From Phyto melanocephala (Eukaryota > Arthropoda > Insecta > Diptera > Rhinophoridae), in contig OW799237.1 of NCBI GenBank assembly GCA_941918925.1, positions 88,261,015-88,325,014 of the forward strand: a DNA stretch of 64,000 nt. The letters run 5' to 3'. The translations under genes were made by a program, and so were the position numbers. This document shows positions 34,031-44,905 of this stretch, in pieces. The first letter of the stretch is position 1; every line of letters starts with the position of its first letter. The notes under the pieces were generated by a model. The model was not told the origin of the DNA. It saw only the letters and a list, made by a program, of their open reading frames with translations, and did no database searches.

Positions 34031-35019
34031 ATTAAACCGATTATTTTAAAGGAAATTATATCACTCTTATTGGAAAACCTTTTACAGACATTTGCTAGAA
34101 TGTATGTAATTTGTAAGAAAAATACTGTTACATAAACAGAATTTTTATTTAAATCTTAAAAGCGGCTTAAATCATAAACAAATGCAAAAATTTTTAATAT
34201 AAATATTACAGTCTATCGCTTCGAACATGTTATACCCTACACCATAACATATAAGCTGTTAAATTGTTAGAGTTGAAATTTTATTTATAATAAAACATTA
34301 GACTTTAATCCACCAAAGTTTTAATGTCTAACAATATTATAAACGATAATTTGATGATTTTCGGTAGTCGGTTAGTTAGGTCTAATTATGGACCCAGTAA
34401 GACAATATATCTGTGGCTTGGAGCTAAAAGGGCCAATGTCACTTTTTTGCTCTTTTGAGTTAATCATTGCATTAGATTTGTTTTCTTGCTCTATTTCATT
34501 ATGGTAAAACAGCTTAAGTCATACTTAACTCAGAACAGCTTCATAAATAAAATGCTGGCCAATGTCACTATGAAAGCACCTATAAAAGTTAAAATTCAAT
34601 TCCAATTTTCTCAAAAGTAAATATTTGGACATTGGCCGTTTTAGCTCCAAGCCACATATATAATGAAGAGATTTTTATTAATAAGAATTCCCTTTGTGGA
34701 AGGTTTAGTTTTAATTTCATGTATTTTTAAAATTTTTCTGACCTTTGTATCGGACCTACGGTCAGGTATAGACCGATAATCTGGAAATTTGTTGCGGAAA
34801 TCCTTGTTTACGTAATACTTATTTGTAGTGAACTTTTCCAGGATACCCAAACATTTAGCAGTTCTCTTAGCGATAAGGTCACTTTTCGCAGCAAAGTGTA
34901 ATATAGAATCAATGGACCGACTAACACAAAAACACATAAAAACGTTTCTGCTAATAAGAGAAATGTTTCTGTTAAACTTTATTTTCATAAAAATACTTAT
35001 TTACAAGCGGTAAACATAG
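34031..35019. other. Non-coding stretch with a local inverted duplication
   Basis: No gene recognised. 'gtggcttggagctaaaaggg' near 34413 and 'ggccgttttagctccaagcc' near 34636 are inverted relatives with 'ccaatgtcac' / 'ggacattggcc' next to them, possibly TIRs of a ~240-bp MITE (34384-34660). Confidence 0.4.
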
Positions 35020-36020
35020 GAAAGGAGATCAGTTTTGATAGGATACCCAAAGTAATAATACTTGAAAGGAATTGTTGAGTGAGATTCAGGCAGCTCTCAG
35101 GGTATTGAGGATATTATATCAAATCTAGTCAGTTTAAAAAATGTAGGAGAACTCTTAGTGGAAATATGGGCTTCTCCAGCGTCAGATTATGATGGATACC
35201 AGCGCATTGTAGAGTTGTCGGCAACGTTAATTCAGACGAACTTACGCGCGATCGATCGGCATAAAAGTCGACATTTTAAAGAGGGCATGACAAGGTCAGC
35301 AATGGGCATCTATTTTTGGCGAATTAAGGCGTGGATGTTAGACAGGACTGATATGGCATGGAGGTACAGAAGAGACTGCAGAGTCTCAATGGCTTTATGG
35401 TCAAGGTTAGACTTAGCAGACTCAACGGTACTTCTGGACCTGAATTAAGTTGATTTGAGGGTCTTGGTAGAACACCAGCCAAGACAGTTTTCGTGTAGGT
35501 GAGACGTAACTTGCTTCGGGCTTCTGCAATTTTCCAATTATTTCAGATTATCATTATTTTTTTTTTGTTTGTATGTAGCTGGCATGAACCTTTGTTCCGT
35601 AGTAGTATAATCAGAGCGGTTAGCAAGAACCACCCCAAGACTGCGAGCTCTAGCCGGAGCAATACGCAAGCATGCCAGTAAGGCCAACCATTTGGTAGCA
35701 TTATTAGTTGGTGAATTCAACACCAAACGGCTGCTATTACGCTACGATACTACATAAATGGTTACTACTGGACATTGTCCAAAATGTGCTATGATCCGAC
35801 GATAAGATCGGGGTAGTCCGGACTACTAGGAAGTGTTAGGATGAGGAAGAAATATGAAGGGTGGATCATATTGTCTATCACTGCTTGAGACTACAGAATC
35901 ATAGAGTTAAATGGTTAGGTAAGCTATTCAACAATAAATTGAGTAATGTCTCGAATTGTAGAGAATATTATTAGATTCATCATGGGAATGACGTATTAGC
36001 GGAAAGACAATAAGAGCTAT
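35020..36020 (+). pseudogene. Non-LTR retrotransposon 3' relic: RNase H and zinc knuckle
   Basis: Decayed 3' end of an I/R1-type element. In order on the plus strand: SEIQAALRVL near 35080 (RNase H SDSQAAL box), WIPAHCRVVGNVNSDELTRD at 35193-35252 (the conserved WxPGHxGIxGNExADELA box), and, after ~580 bases with frameshifts, DEEEI, VDHIVYHCLRLQNHRVKWLG near 35840-35920, the C-terminal Cys/His knuckle (ExxxHxxxxCxxLxxxR). Local base composition is less AT-rich than its surroundings. The 96-codon ATG frame over the RNase H part is in the wrong frame. Confidence 0.6.
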
Positions 36021-36803
36021 AGGACTTAACTTCTTTATTTAATTCACTCTATTTTGAAAACTTCCTTTTCTTCGTAATTTCTTACCAAAGGGAAATGAAC
36101 CACATAGGTCTCCTCTAAGTGCTGGTGTTGGAAATGTCTCTTAGCTTTCGGCAACCTTGCTAACTACCTATGAATGTTGTACTCAATTTTATATTTTATA
36201 TAAATCAACAACAAATTACAATAACAATCAAGAGCTTTCGTCCTTCAGCCCATAATGTTGTATGCACTAAATTGCTGTGATAGAAAATCACTCGATTCTA
36301 TCAGTCAATCGCTGTGATGGGAAAAATTGCGTCATTTATTTTTGGGGCTTAACTATAGCTTAAACGCATAATATTTTCCCCGGCTATAATTGTGTAGGGT
36401 ATAAAATATATTTTCTAAAAATAATAACACTTTGAAAATAACAATAAGTACAAAAGCGTCATTACACTAACACATGTATGAAAAAGTACAATAACAAAAA
36501 AAGAAGGAAAAAGGTAAAAAACCTGAAAAGGAAACAAGTCAATCAGAAATAAATATAAACATATCTTTTTGCTCAAAAGAATGGTCATATAAATAAATAG
36601 AAAGAAAGAAAAAAACAAAATCAGAGCAACAGTTTTTGCACACAAACACAAACTTAAACACCAGCACAGTGGTCGGAGTTCAATAAATTTTCTGTATCTA
36701 CATCTATTAAAAAAAAATAAACAAAATTATAATGTTTAATTTTTTCACATAAAAAAATTAAGTTTAAGATTTTAAATGAAATTGTAAATTAAAAACAAAA
36801 ATA
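36021..36803. other. AT-rich non-coding stretch
   Basis: No gene recognised. Confidence 0.5.
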
Positions 36804-38432
36804 TTTTTGTCATTCCGTTTGTAATTTCTACAATTTTCATTTCCGACCCCATAAAGTATATATTTTCTGAAAGAGGAATCGATTCCGTCTGTCCATCTGT
36901 TCGTGTATTGGTTGAAATCAACTTTTAGAAGCAACCATATGTTCTTTAGATCTGTGTATAGTATCAATCTTTAGGAAATATCCGGAGATTAATCGCTATT
37001 AAAATTCAGAACAATTTCCCCATATGAGCAAATAAACACGACTGCCTCTTTTTTATACCCTTCACCTGTGGTGCACAAGGGTATATATAGCTTTGTCATT
37101 CCGTTTGTAATTTCTACAATTTTCATATCCGACCCCATAAAGTATATATTTTCTGAAAGCTTATGAATAGAGGAGTCGATTAAGCCCTGACCGTCTGTCC
37201 GTCTATCCGTCTGCCCGTCTGTCCGTGTGTTGGTTGAAATCAACTTTTAGAAGCAACTACATGTTCCTCAGATCTGTATATGGTATCAATCTCTTGGAAA
37301 TATCCAGGAATGAATCGCTATTGAAATTCAGCACAATCGCCCCATAACTTTCTGAGATATGAGCAAAAAACCACGAACACCTCGTTTTTTTTCACAATTA
37401 CAACAACAACATACATACATAAATACATGTGAAAAACATACCAAACAAAAAAAATTAAAAAAAAAAATATTAAAAATAAGAAAAAAATAATAAAAAAAAC
37501 TACAAAAAAAAATTTAAAAAAAAATTTAAAAAAAATTTAAAAAAAATATAAAAAAATAATAAAATATAAATAATATATTAAATAAAATAAAATAAAATTT
37601 TTTTGGCTCAGCTGGGATTCGATGCCACATTTATTCTAACGTGTACGTATGCACGTATTTTATATGGGATGAATGGTGATACAAACAATTGTTATTGCAT
37701 GACTACACGTTGTGAAGGGTATATAAGATTCGGCACGGCCGAATATAGCACTGTTACTTGTTTTTCCTCATATTTTTACCACCAAAATTAAAATTTTTTA
37801 GTCATAGAATAATTTATTGGTACCTTTGCTACTATTTGTAGATATAATATGCCTCTAGAGATATTCGTTAAAATTTTTTGATAAAGCTCTAATCGGTAAA
37901 GTTATAGGCAAAAAAAAATTTTAAATATATATTCCAAAAACTTACAAACGAAAATGAATTTTTTTCAGCTTCTAGACAACCGAGAGATTCAAAATTGGTA
38001 TCATCTAAAAGGACTTGAGTAGCGAAATATAAGCACTATAAAAAATTAAAATAAGTGTTGGTCGCCACAACAAAATGGCGAACAATAAATTTATATATGG
38101 CTCAAATCTGGTATTTTAAAATGTAACTACTTCAACCCCCACAATATTGGTATAAAATGAAAGGGCTTGACCAGTAGACTACAGTAAATTATTAAAAAAT
38201 GTAAAATCCAAGATGGCGTTTAAAACAAAATTGCAAAACGAATTTTTTAACCCCATCAATATGGGTTTCAAATGAAATGGCTTGACTAGTAGAATCCAGG
38301 TAACTACATTAAAATTCAAAATCAAGGATGGCGTCGGAAAAAATAAGGAAAAATGGCGTATAACATGTGTACATGATGGTGAAGGGTATTTTCAGATTCG
38401 GCACGGCCGAATATAGCACTCTTACTTGCTTT
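36804..38432 (+). mobile_element. INE-1-like element, long form, interrupted
   Basis: Outer copy. It starts at tttttgtcattccgtttgta (first ~40 bases lost), runs through ccccataaagtatatatttt to aataaacacgactgcctc, is broken by a second INE-1-like copy, then resumes at cctcatatttttaccaccaa and continues through modules with gggcttgaccagtagactac and aagatggcgttt. It ends at gtgaagggtattttcagatt, the perfect stem ttcggcacggccgaa, and actcttacttgcttt. The resumption matches the uninterrupted order in the copies near 18.9 and 54.7 kb. Confidence 0.75.
37053..37764 (+). mobile_element. INE-1-like element, short form, nested
   Basis: Complete inner copy: tatacccttcacctgtggtg with aagggtatatatag; ccccataaagtatata; gtctatccgtctgcccgtct; caacaacatacatacataaa; an A-rich tract; ggctcagctgggattcgatg; gaatggtgatacaaacaat; gttgtgaagggtatataaga; ttcggcacggccgaa; agcactgttacttgttttt. 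It is inserted in a T-run of the outer copy without target duplication. Compared with the 8.4 and 22.5 kb copies, the A/T tract and its 'ggctcagctggg' neighbour are inverted. Confidence 0.8.
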
Positions 38433-39424
38433 AGTATAATTTTATTTTAAACAGAAATCAAACAAAATAGTTACAACAGCAATAAAAATATTTTGAGAAA
38501 GCTTAAATAATTTTAATCTAGAATTGATTTCCAACATATTTTGAAAATAATTTTTTCTGTGTACTCTAAGAAAAACTTTACGAAATATTATTTTTAAAAA
38601 CAATTTTAAGAAAATATGCTTTTAACTTAAATCGAATTTTCGATTTTATTAAAAATTAAGAAGAAATTTCAGTTTACTGAAAACTTTTTAAAATTTTACA
38701 AGTGTTTATAAAAATAGTTGATATTTGTGTGTTATCCACTCCATAGTGCCCATTATACTATCATCGTTTTTATATGCGTATGTGTTTGTGTACCAAAATA
38801 AGTAAACAAATATATATACTTCGTGTGAAAATTTACAACCCAAAAACACAACTGAATAAATATTTATCGACCCAACGAGGTAATGATTTCTCGTATGTAT
38901 CGTTTTGTACAAATATCAATTGTTGTTGATTCTTTTTTTTTTTTCTTTAACAGGAAATAAAAATTTAACACACACACATGTATGCGTTTGTCCAAAGTTA
39001 AAAACACTCTTACATCAACGTTTACGTGGCTAATCAACTGATAAGTTTTTGTTTAGCAAAAGTATGAGTTATTGTAATATGTTTTTGTAATATGTAACAC
39101 TATTCTCTATGTCACACTATGTATACGAGATATATTTTTCGTCATGAAAAACAATTTAGTATAACATCTGCTTTATTAAAGACATATTGTTTGCTTGACT
39201 TCAGGGTTTAGAAGGGACTACGCCAGCTATGCGCTAGCCGTAAAGGTCACATACCCGAAATAATATTTGAGCATTAATGCCAATTTACGTGGCATGAAGA
39301 AAAGTTTAACATTGGGCAACTTTTTTTTTGCCTTTCTTAAGAAAACTTGACAGCTGAATAAGCTGCCGTTAGAAGTTTAGCTTGCGCCTCTGCTATAAAA
39401 ACCATTTAATAATTACTTAAAATA
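38433..39424. other. AT-rich non-coding stretch
   Basis: No gene or delimitable repeat recognised. Confidence 0.5.
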
Positions 39425-39545
39425 ATGTTAATATTTTTAAATATTTTATTTGGTTGTTGGGTTTAAGCTGGTCTATATGCATTTCACTGGTGCTTAAACC
39501 AGATCTTCAGTAGACCTATTTACCCAAATTCTTGTTATAAGTTTT
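39425..39545 (+). repeat. Solo arm of the foldback family
   Basis: Closely matches the arms at 14037-14135 and 15165-15262: ttggttgttgggtttaagct, ggtctatatgcatttcactg, gtgcttaaaccagatcttca, gtagacctatttacccaaat. No inverted partner within the next kilobase. Confidence 0.6.
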
Positions 39546-40411
39546 ATTTTCTAGGAAGTTTTCGAGCGGTCTCAGCATTACTTTAAACTACTTTTTAATA
39601 AGTTTTCACAATTATAAAGCGTTGTTCTTTCGTAAAGCACTCCATTTTAAGTAATCGGAATAGGCATATATTACAGCTGCCTAGTATCTACTGGCATCAA
39701 AAACGACACTGAAATCCCTGACATTCTTTATTTCAAAAGCGTATGGTACATTTACGCCTTTTAAACGCTTTTGAAACATTGCATTACTTTTACTTAACAT
39801 TACATTTACGTTTGAGTAATGGATTTTGAGGATAAACAAGTGAAAGGATACTTGCATTAGATTGACTGTGGTAAAGAAACCAATTTTACAACAACAAAAA
39901 ATCGATACAAAATAAAAAAGGTAAAATCAAATAGAAGCTACAAGTAGAAAAAAGGAAAATAATATAAAAAAGAAAATTATATCCGACATTGGTGAATCTT
40001 ACATACACAACACCAGAGATAATTCTTAAAATTTTTCAAAACTTTAATAGAAACAGAAATTTTAACTAAAACTTACACTCTTTCGCTATGTTTTTTAAAA
40101 CTGTGGTCGATTACTGCCTGTATTGTAAACATTTTTTGAAAAATTTTATTTTCCAATAAATTCACTAGGTCCATCCGTTTAGGCATTACATTAAATATGA
40201 TTATTGCCAGACAGTCGCTAATACACTATTTCGGTAAACATATCAATAACCTATATGCAAGATAAGCTAACTTAAGCTACTGACAATAGCTTTTTTGATA
40301 AAATTTGAGAGTCTTTAACGAAGTGTTACAAACGCAATGAAAAAATTAGTATAGCTTCAGTATTGTTTGTGATTATGGGTTTACTTATATAGCAATACCA
40401 TGAAATAATTA
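39546..40411. other. Non-coding stretch
   Basis: No gene recognised. Confidence 0.5.
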
Positions 40412-41271
40412 AAACAGGATGATTTTTTGCTATTTGGGTTTTCAGTGTCAATTTTTTCTGTTAAAAAAAGTATTTATGACATGACATGTGGCAATGCCAA
40501 AAATGCTTAAAGAGGTTTAGCATTTCACTATGAATAAACTAGCAAACGAATTACGTTTACAATGCCTTCAATTTTATTACCAAAACTCGTGCTGTATGAA
40601 AAACGTATTTCGTCTAGTCTATGGTCGTCATAATCGACCCACCAAATTGTCAATTCAAGTTCTTCTAAACAAATTTCACACAAGTTTCACTTTTTTGCAC
40701 CCCAATCTGTGTTCAAAGCGTGCGTACCGAAAAGAATATTTCTGCTGTATCGGTCAGTGACCACGAAGATCTTAACTCTTTAAGAACGACGAAAATCGCA
40801 ACGTTAAAGTCAATGAAGAAGATTATCAATTTTCTTGTTTAAAGAATTGGGCCTAGTTAACATGTGGTTTCGACAAGACAATACAACATGCCACACGGGA
40901 TGCGATACCTTTCACTTATTTAGAGGCGAGTTTAGTGAGCAATTAAAGTCACGTTTTGGAGCAGCAAATTGCCCGCCAAGATTATGCAATTTGACTCCAA
41001 TTGATATGATATATAACGATATGTCAAGTCATTCACAACTTAGCTCTGGAATACAATATTACAACTGCCACTATGTGAGAAACCGGACGAAATGCTGGAT
41101 AAAGTGTTCCAAAATTTAACTTGAAGGATGACGTAGTCGCCGGTAATAGTTACACGGGAAATTTTTCGAAAAGTAAATGGTAGGCATTTATTTATCATCC
41201 CCAATAGTTATTTCATTTACTTTTGCAAAATTATTTGTTTTAATTTTTAAATTTAAAAAATCACCCGGTAT
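40412..41271 (+). pseudogene. mariner (DD41D-like) element, internally deleted
   Basis: Ends caggatgattttttgctatt (left) and ttaaaaaatcacccgg (right) are inverted, and match the outer end of the 44.9 kb element. MNKLANELRLQCLQFYYQNS and KNVFRLVYGRHNRP (DNA-binding part, 40530) are followed, after a deletion, by LGLVNMWFRQDNTTCHT (second aspartate, near 40875), LFRGEFSEQLKSRFGAAN and CPPRLCNLTPIDM (third aspartate). Exactly 41 residues separate the two aspartates. The first aspartate region is deleted and stops follow the core. Non-functional. Confidence 0.7.
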
Positions 41272-41859
41272 ATTTAATAGAAACAAATTTAGTAAAACGG
41301 AATGAGTATAATTTTTAACAATACTATGAATGACTGTGTTATTAATTAAAACTTTTCTCTTTATGATCATCTGGCATCATTGGTGTAACTAACATGCAAT
41401 ACACCAACAAAACACTACCCCACCTAGAACCTAAAAAAATTAAACATTTCAATTTAATATAAATATAACTTATGTATGTAAATCGTCTAAGACAATCACT
41501 CAATCGGCTTGTAAAAACAGCACATTAAACTCAGTTTAAAATTGTCCCTTAACACTAGCAAAAATTTGGTTAGCTACGCCAATGCTTCGCACATAAAGTT
41601 ATGTGTTTAGTATAGTAAGTGAATCCACATATTACCACCAGGCATCTAAAAATAAAAAGTCAGCTTTAATATTATTTACCAAAATTTATTTCAAAAGTTA
41701 TCCAAATGACTCAATTACGTCAGCAGTGTCTTAAATCAAATAGCATGATTGTAAGGAAAAGGATTTAATATGTTTCCAAATTTTGAGTAAAAAACGAACT
41801 TAAAGACGAACTTAAAGGTTGGGCGATGAAGAAGCATGTCAGAAAACGGCAAAGCACTG
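41272..41859. other. Non-coding stretch
   Basis: No gene recognised; probably anonymous repeat debris. Confidence 0.45.
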
Positions 41860-42372
41860 ATGTCGGTAGTGGGGTGACCCACATCTTGGAAAATCAAATG
41901 AGATTCTGAGACTGAGTAGACCAACACTTAGGAGACTAACAAGTGTAATAACAGGTCATACGGAGTTGAGAACCCATTTACCTCACATGAGATTGTTTGA
42001 GGAAACGACATGTAGAGCATGCGAGGAAGAGGATGATACTTTGGTACACTACCTCTGTCATTGTCCTGCGTTTGGGCATATTAGACGCGAAAATTTCACA
42101 GATTTAAATTATTTTTGTATGATGGTACTGATTTTAAATCATGTCAATTTAGAGATATGACATTTCTCTTGAAAATATATGAAGAAACATACATATACTC
42201 TGACAATTTATTACTGCTTTTCTCCAGGGCAAACGCTTTAATAGCAGAAAAGACAGCTGAGTACACATCTATAGCGTGTTTGAAACGGTGTGTTGTTATC
42301 GAATAAAATTTGAAATTTAAATTGTCAGACGATTGAAGAGAATTCCAGGAAATGAATAAATAAATAAATGAA
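41860..42372 (+). pseudogene. Non-LTR retrotransposon 3' end with zinc knuckle
   Basis: Plus-strand frame LSRPTLRRLTSVITGHTELR then THLPHMRLFEETTCRACEEE, DDTLVHYLCHCPAFGHIRRE. The TGH...C-x2-C...H-x4-C arrangement is the C-terminal Cys/His knuckle after RNase H in R1/I-type elements. A frameshift near 42115 leads into MTFLLKIYEETYIYS and a stop at 42304-42306. The 3' end is an aataaataaataaatgaatg repeat. Reverse transcriptase is not present. It is probably related to the relic at 35.0-36.0 kb. Confidence 0.6.
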
Positions 42373-43040
42373 TGATGTGGTATTTGGTTTGCAATGAAAG
42401 TCTAAACAGATTAAATGTATGTGTGTTATCATGAAAGGAATAGTTTTTTTTTCAGAGATTTTTATTCACTGATATTAACACTGTCAACGTTAGTTGTTAC
42501 ACTTAGATTTAAAAATAAACTAAGTTTTTTTAAATCTTAATTAATTGGGTTATTTTCTAGTTACTCTGACAGACTGCATCACTTTGCCGTTAATGAAGAA
42601 AATGCTTATAAATAAGAAATTTTAAAACTGTTTGTCTTACATATTTAACAAGGAGATGAAATACATTCAGGCTATTGAGTACCTCAGCTAGACCTGCTTT
42701 TATTAAAAAAACAATTAATTAAAAAACATGTTTTTCTTACAACATATAACGATACGATACATAGAGGTTGTGAACTGAGCAGTTGTATTTTATATAAAAT
42801 TTAACAATTTTCTTTTTTAAGAAATTTTCAGAAAGAGTTTTACTTCAATGCAAATCTCTTGATAACATTTTGTTTAACCAAAAAATCTCAATAAATTTTT
42901 AATTTTTTTCAAAATGTCTATATTTGAATTTACAATTTATAAATAATATCAATTAAATTTTTTTCTATCAAAAAACCAATTTTTAAAAAATATTTTTTGT
43001 AAAAGGAATTTTTTGTTGTATAAAAATTTTCGCCCATGGC
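42373..43040. other. AT-rich non-coding stretch
   Basis: No gene recognised. Confidence 0.5.
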
Positions 43041-44234
43041 TTTTTATACCCTCCACCTGTGGTGCTAAGGGCAAGGTCTTTCTACAATCTTCATATCCAA
43101 TCCCATAAAATAAATATTTTCTCATAGCAAAGGAGAGTCAAGTGGAGAATGTTATTTTGTCCTTCTGTCCGTGTGTTGGTTAACATCAACTTTAAGAAGC
43201 CCTCACATGTTTAAAAGACATTTATGTGGTTTTAATCTTTTGGAAATAAATCGCTTTTATAATTCAGCAAAATTACCGTATAAGTTACAAAGATATGAGC
43301 AAACAAACATGTCTGCCCCTTTTTCCCATTTTTTTTTATCAAAAAATTTACATTTATCAAAATTTACATAACCCTTGGATAATTTATAGACGTATTTGTT
43401 ATTTGTTACCATTTAAAAGGTATATGCAACGGCGAATTGATACAACAAAGCAACTTTTCATGAGATGTTTTATGTCAAGGCCAATTCGTATATCAGGGAT
43501 GGAAAAGTTGTTTTTACTTATTAATTATAATAAAATTTAATTAAAAAAATTATATAATTGTTTGAAACACATTATTAACTACGCAAAAGCAACAAATATA
43601 CATAAATTTAGCACATTTATTATCAAAAAAGTACACGTAAGTTGATTGTTTAATACAGAATTTAAAATCACATTTCCCTTCCCTGCATTAATAAGGCAAA
43701 TTCAACCAATTTTGACATAAAGTCTCCCCATCAGCTGGGCAGATAATTTCACCTGTATGAATTCGCCTTAATATTATATGTTTCGAGGAATTATTGTAAA
43801 AAAATTTCCATAAATGGGTTACTAATCGGCAAAGTTATGGACAAAAAATTTTTTACAAAAATTTATATTTCTTTCTAGATAGATATATTTTTTAAAGATT
43901 TTGAATAATTTTTATACACACTAGTACGTCAAAATTGGCCATAGTCTCGGAAATTATATCTAATAGAATCTACTAAATTGGTTTGAAACTAACTGAGATA
44001 TAAACAAAACAATAAATCCGCGTCGATGTTTTTCTTAAAACATGCAAACGAAAATCTATATTTTCAGCATCTTGAGTGAAAGTAGAGAGTAAATGATACA
44101 CAATAAAAGAGTTTGTCTATCCAAAAATATAATAAGTTATATGAATTTAAAATCCATGATGACTGCCACTATAACTTGTAGTTCGTGTGTGCCATTTAAT
44201 GCCCTAAATATGGATATCAAATGAAAGGATTTGA
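43041..44234 (+). mobile_element. INE-1-like element, long form, 3' truncated
   Basis: 5' hairpin tttttataccctccacctgt / ggtgctaagggc; tcccataaaataaatatttt; ttctgtccgtgtgttggtta; agatatgagcaaacaaacat; then an interruption of about 400 bases (43340-43770), after which ggttactaatcggcaaagtt and gtttgaaactaactgagata resume the order seen near 54.9 kb. It ends in the module ggatatcaaatgaaaggatt where the mariner at 44235 begins, so the 3' stem-loop is lost. Confidence 0.65.
43698..43770. mobile_element. Tiny TIR element within the INE-1-like copy
   Basis: Ends aaggcaaattcaacc and, complemented, aaggcgaattcatacagg bound ~73 bases. A further inverted motif ggcgaattgatacaac lies at 43431, so the true element may run 43431-43767. 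Non-coding and unclassified. Confidence 0.35.
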
Positions 44235-44904
44235 TCGTTAGAATATTATCCAACATTTCGGCCGGTATTTCATGAATAAATGCTTCAATATTGTCTTCCA
44301 ATGCGTCAATTGAAGCCGGCATGTATGTTTAGACATGAGCTTTAACATAGCCCCACAAAAAGTAGTCTAAAGGCGTTAAATCGCACGATCTAGGCGGCCA
44401 ATTGACCGGTCCCGAACGTGAAATAAAGTGTTCACCGAACTCGCCTCTCAATAAGTCCATTGTTAAGAGTGCTGTGTGGCATGTGGCACCGTCTTGTTGA
44501 AACCACATGTCATGCAAGTCAAGCTCTTGCATTTTGGGCAAAAAAAAGTGATCACCATTCACAGTTACGTTACGATTCGCATCATCTTTGAAGAAGTACG
44601 GTCCACTGATGCCACCAGCCCATAAACCGCAGCAAACTGTGACTTTTTCTGGATGCATTGGTAGCTCTGGCAATGCTATGCTATGCTAAATGGGTTTCGT
44701 CGCTGATCACAATTTTTCGATAAGAAGCGCACAATGAACTTTCTTAACAGAGCACGCATTTTGATAATAAAATTTAATAATTTGCAAGCGATGTTCGTTT
44801 GTAAGACCAAACTAAAGATGTTTGACAGTGAAACAAACCACGAAACGTGCGTCAGCTGTTTCAGCCAGTGTTGCCAAAAAGGTAATAGCTAAAAAATCAC
44901 CCTT
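44235..44904 (-). pseudogene. mariner (DD41D-like) transposase relic, best catalytic core
   Basis: Minus strand. N-terminal RLQIIKFYYQN region near 44775-44800, then (after loss of the first-aspartate region) TVCCGLWAGGISGPYFFKDD, VTVNGDHFFLP, LHDMWFQQDGATCHTALLTM (second aspartate), DLLRGEFGEHFISRSGPVNW and PPRSCDLTPLDYFLWGYVK (third aspartate), and after one stop PASIDALEDNIEAFIHEIPA. 41 residues lie between the two aspartates, matching DD41D (rosa-type) mariners instead of the DD34D of Mos1. The outer end aaaaaatcaccctttata matches the 41271 end. The 3' end is truncated against the INE-1-like copy. Confidence 0.75.
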
Positions 44905-44905
44905 T

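Noticed and set aside
35158..35448. 96-codon plus-strand frame as a host gene
   Set aside because: An overlapping frame carries the RNase H box WIPAHCRVVGN, so the ATG frame is a shadow of a retrotransposon relic.
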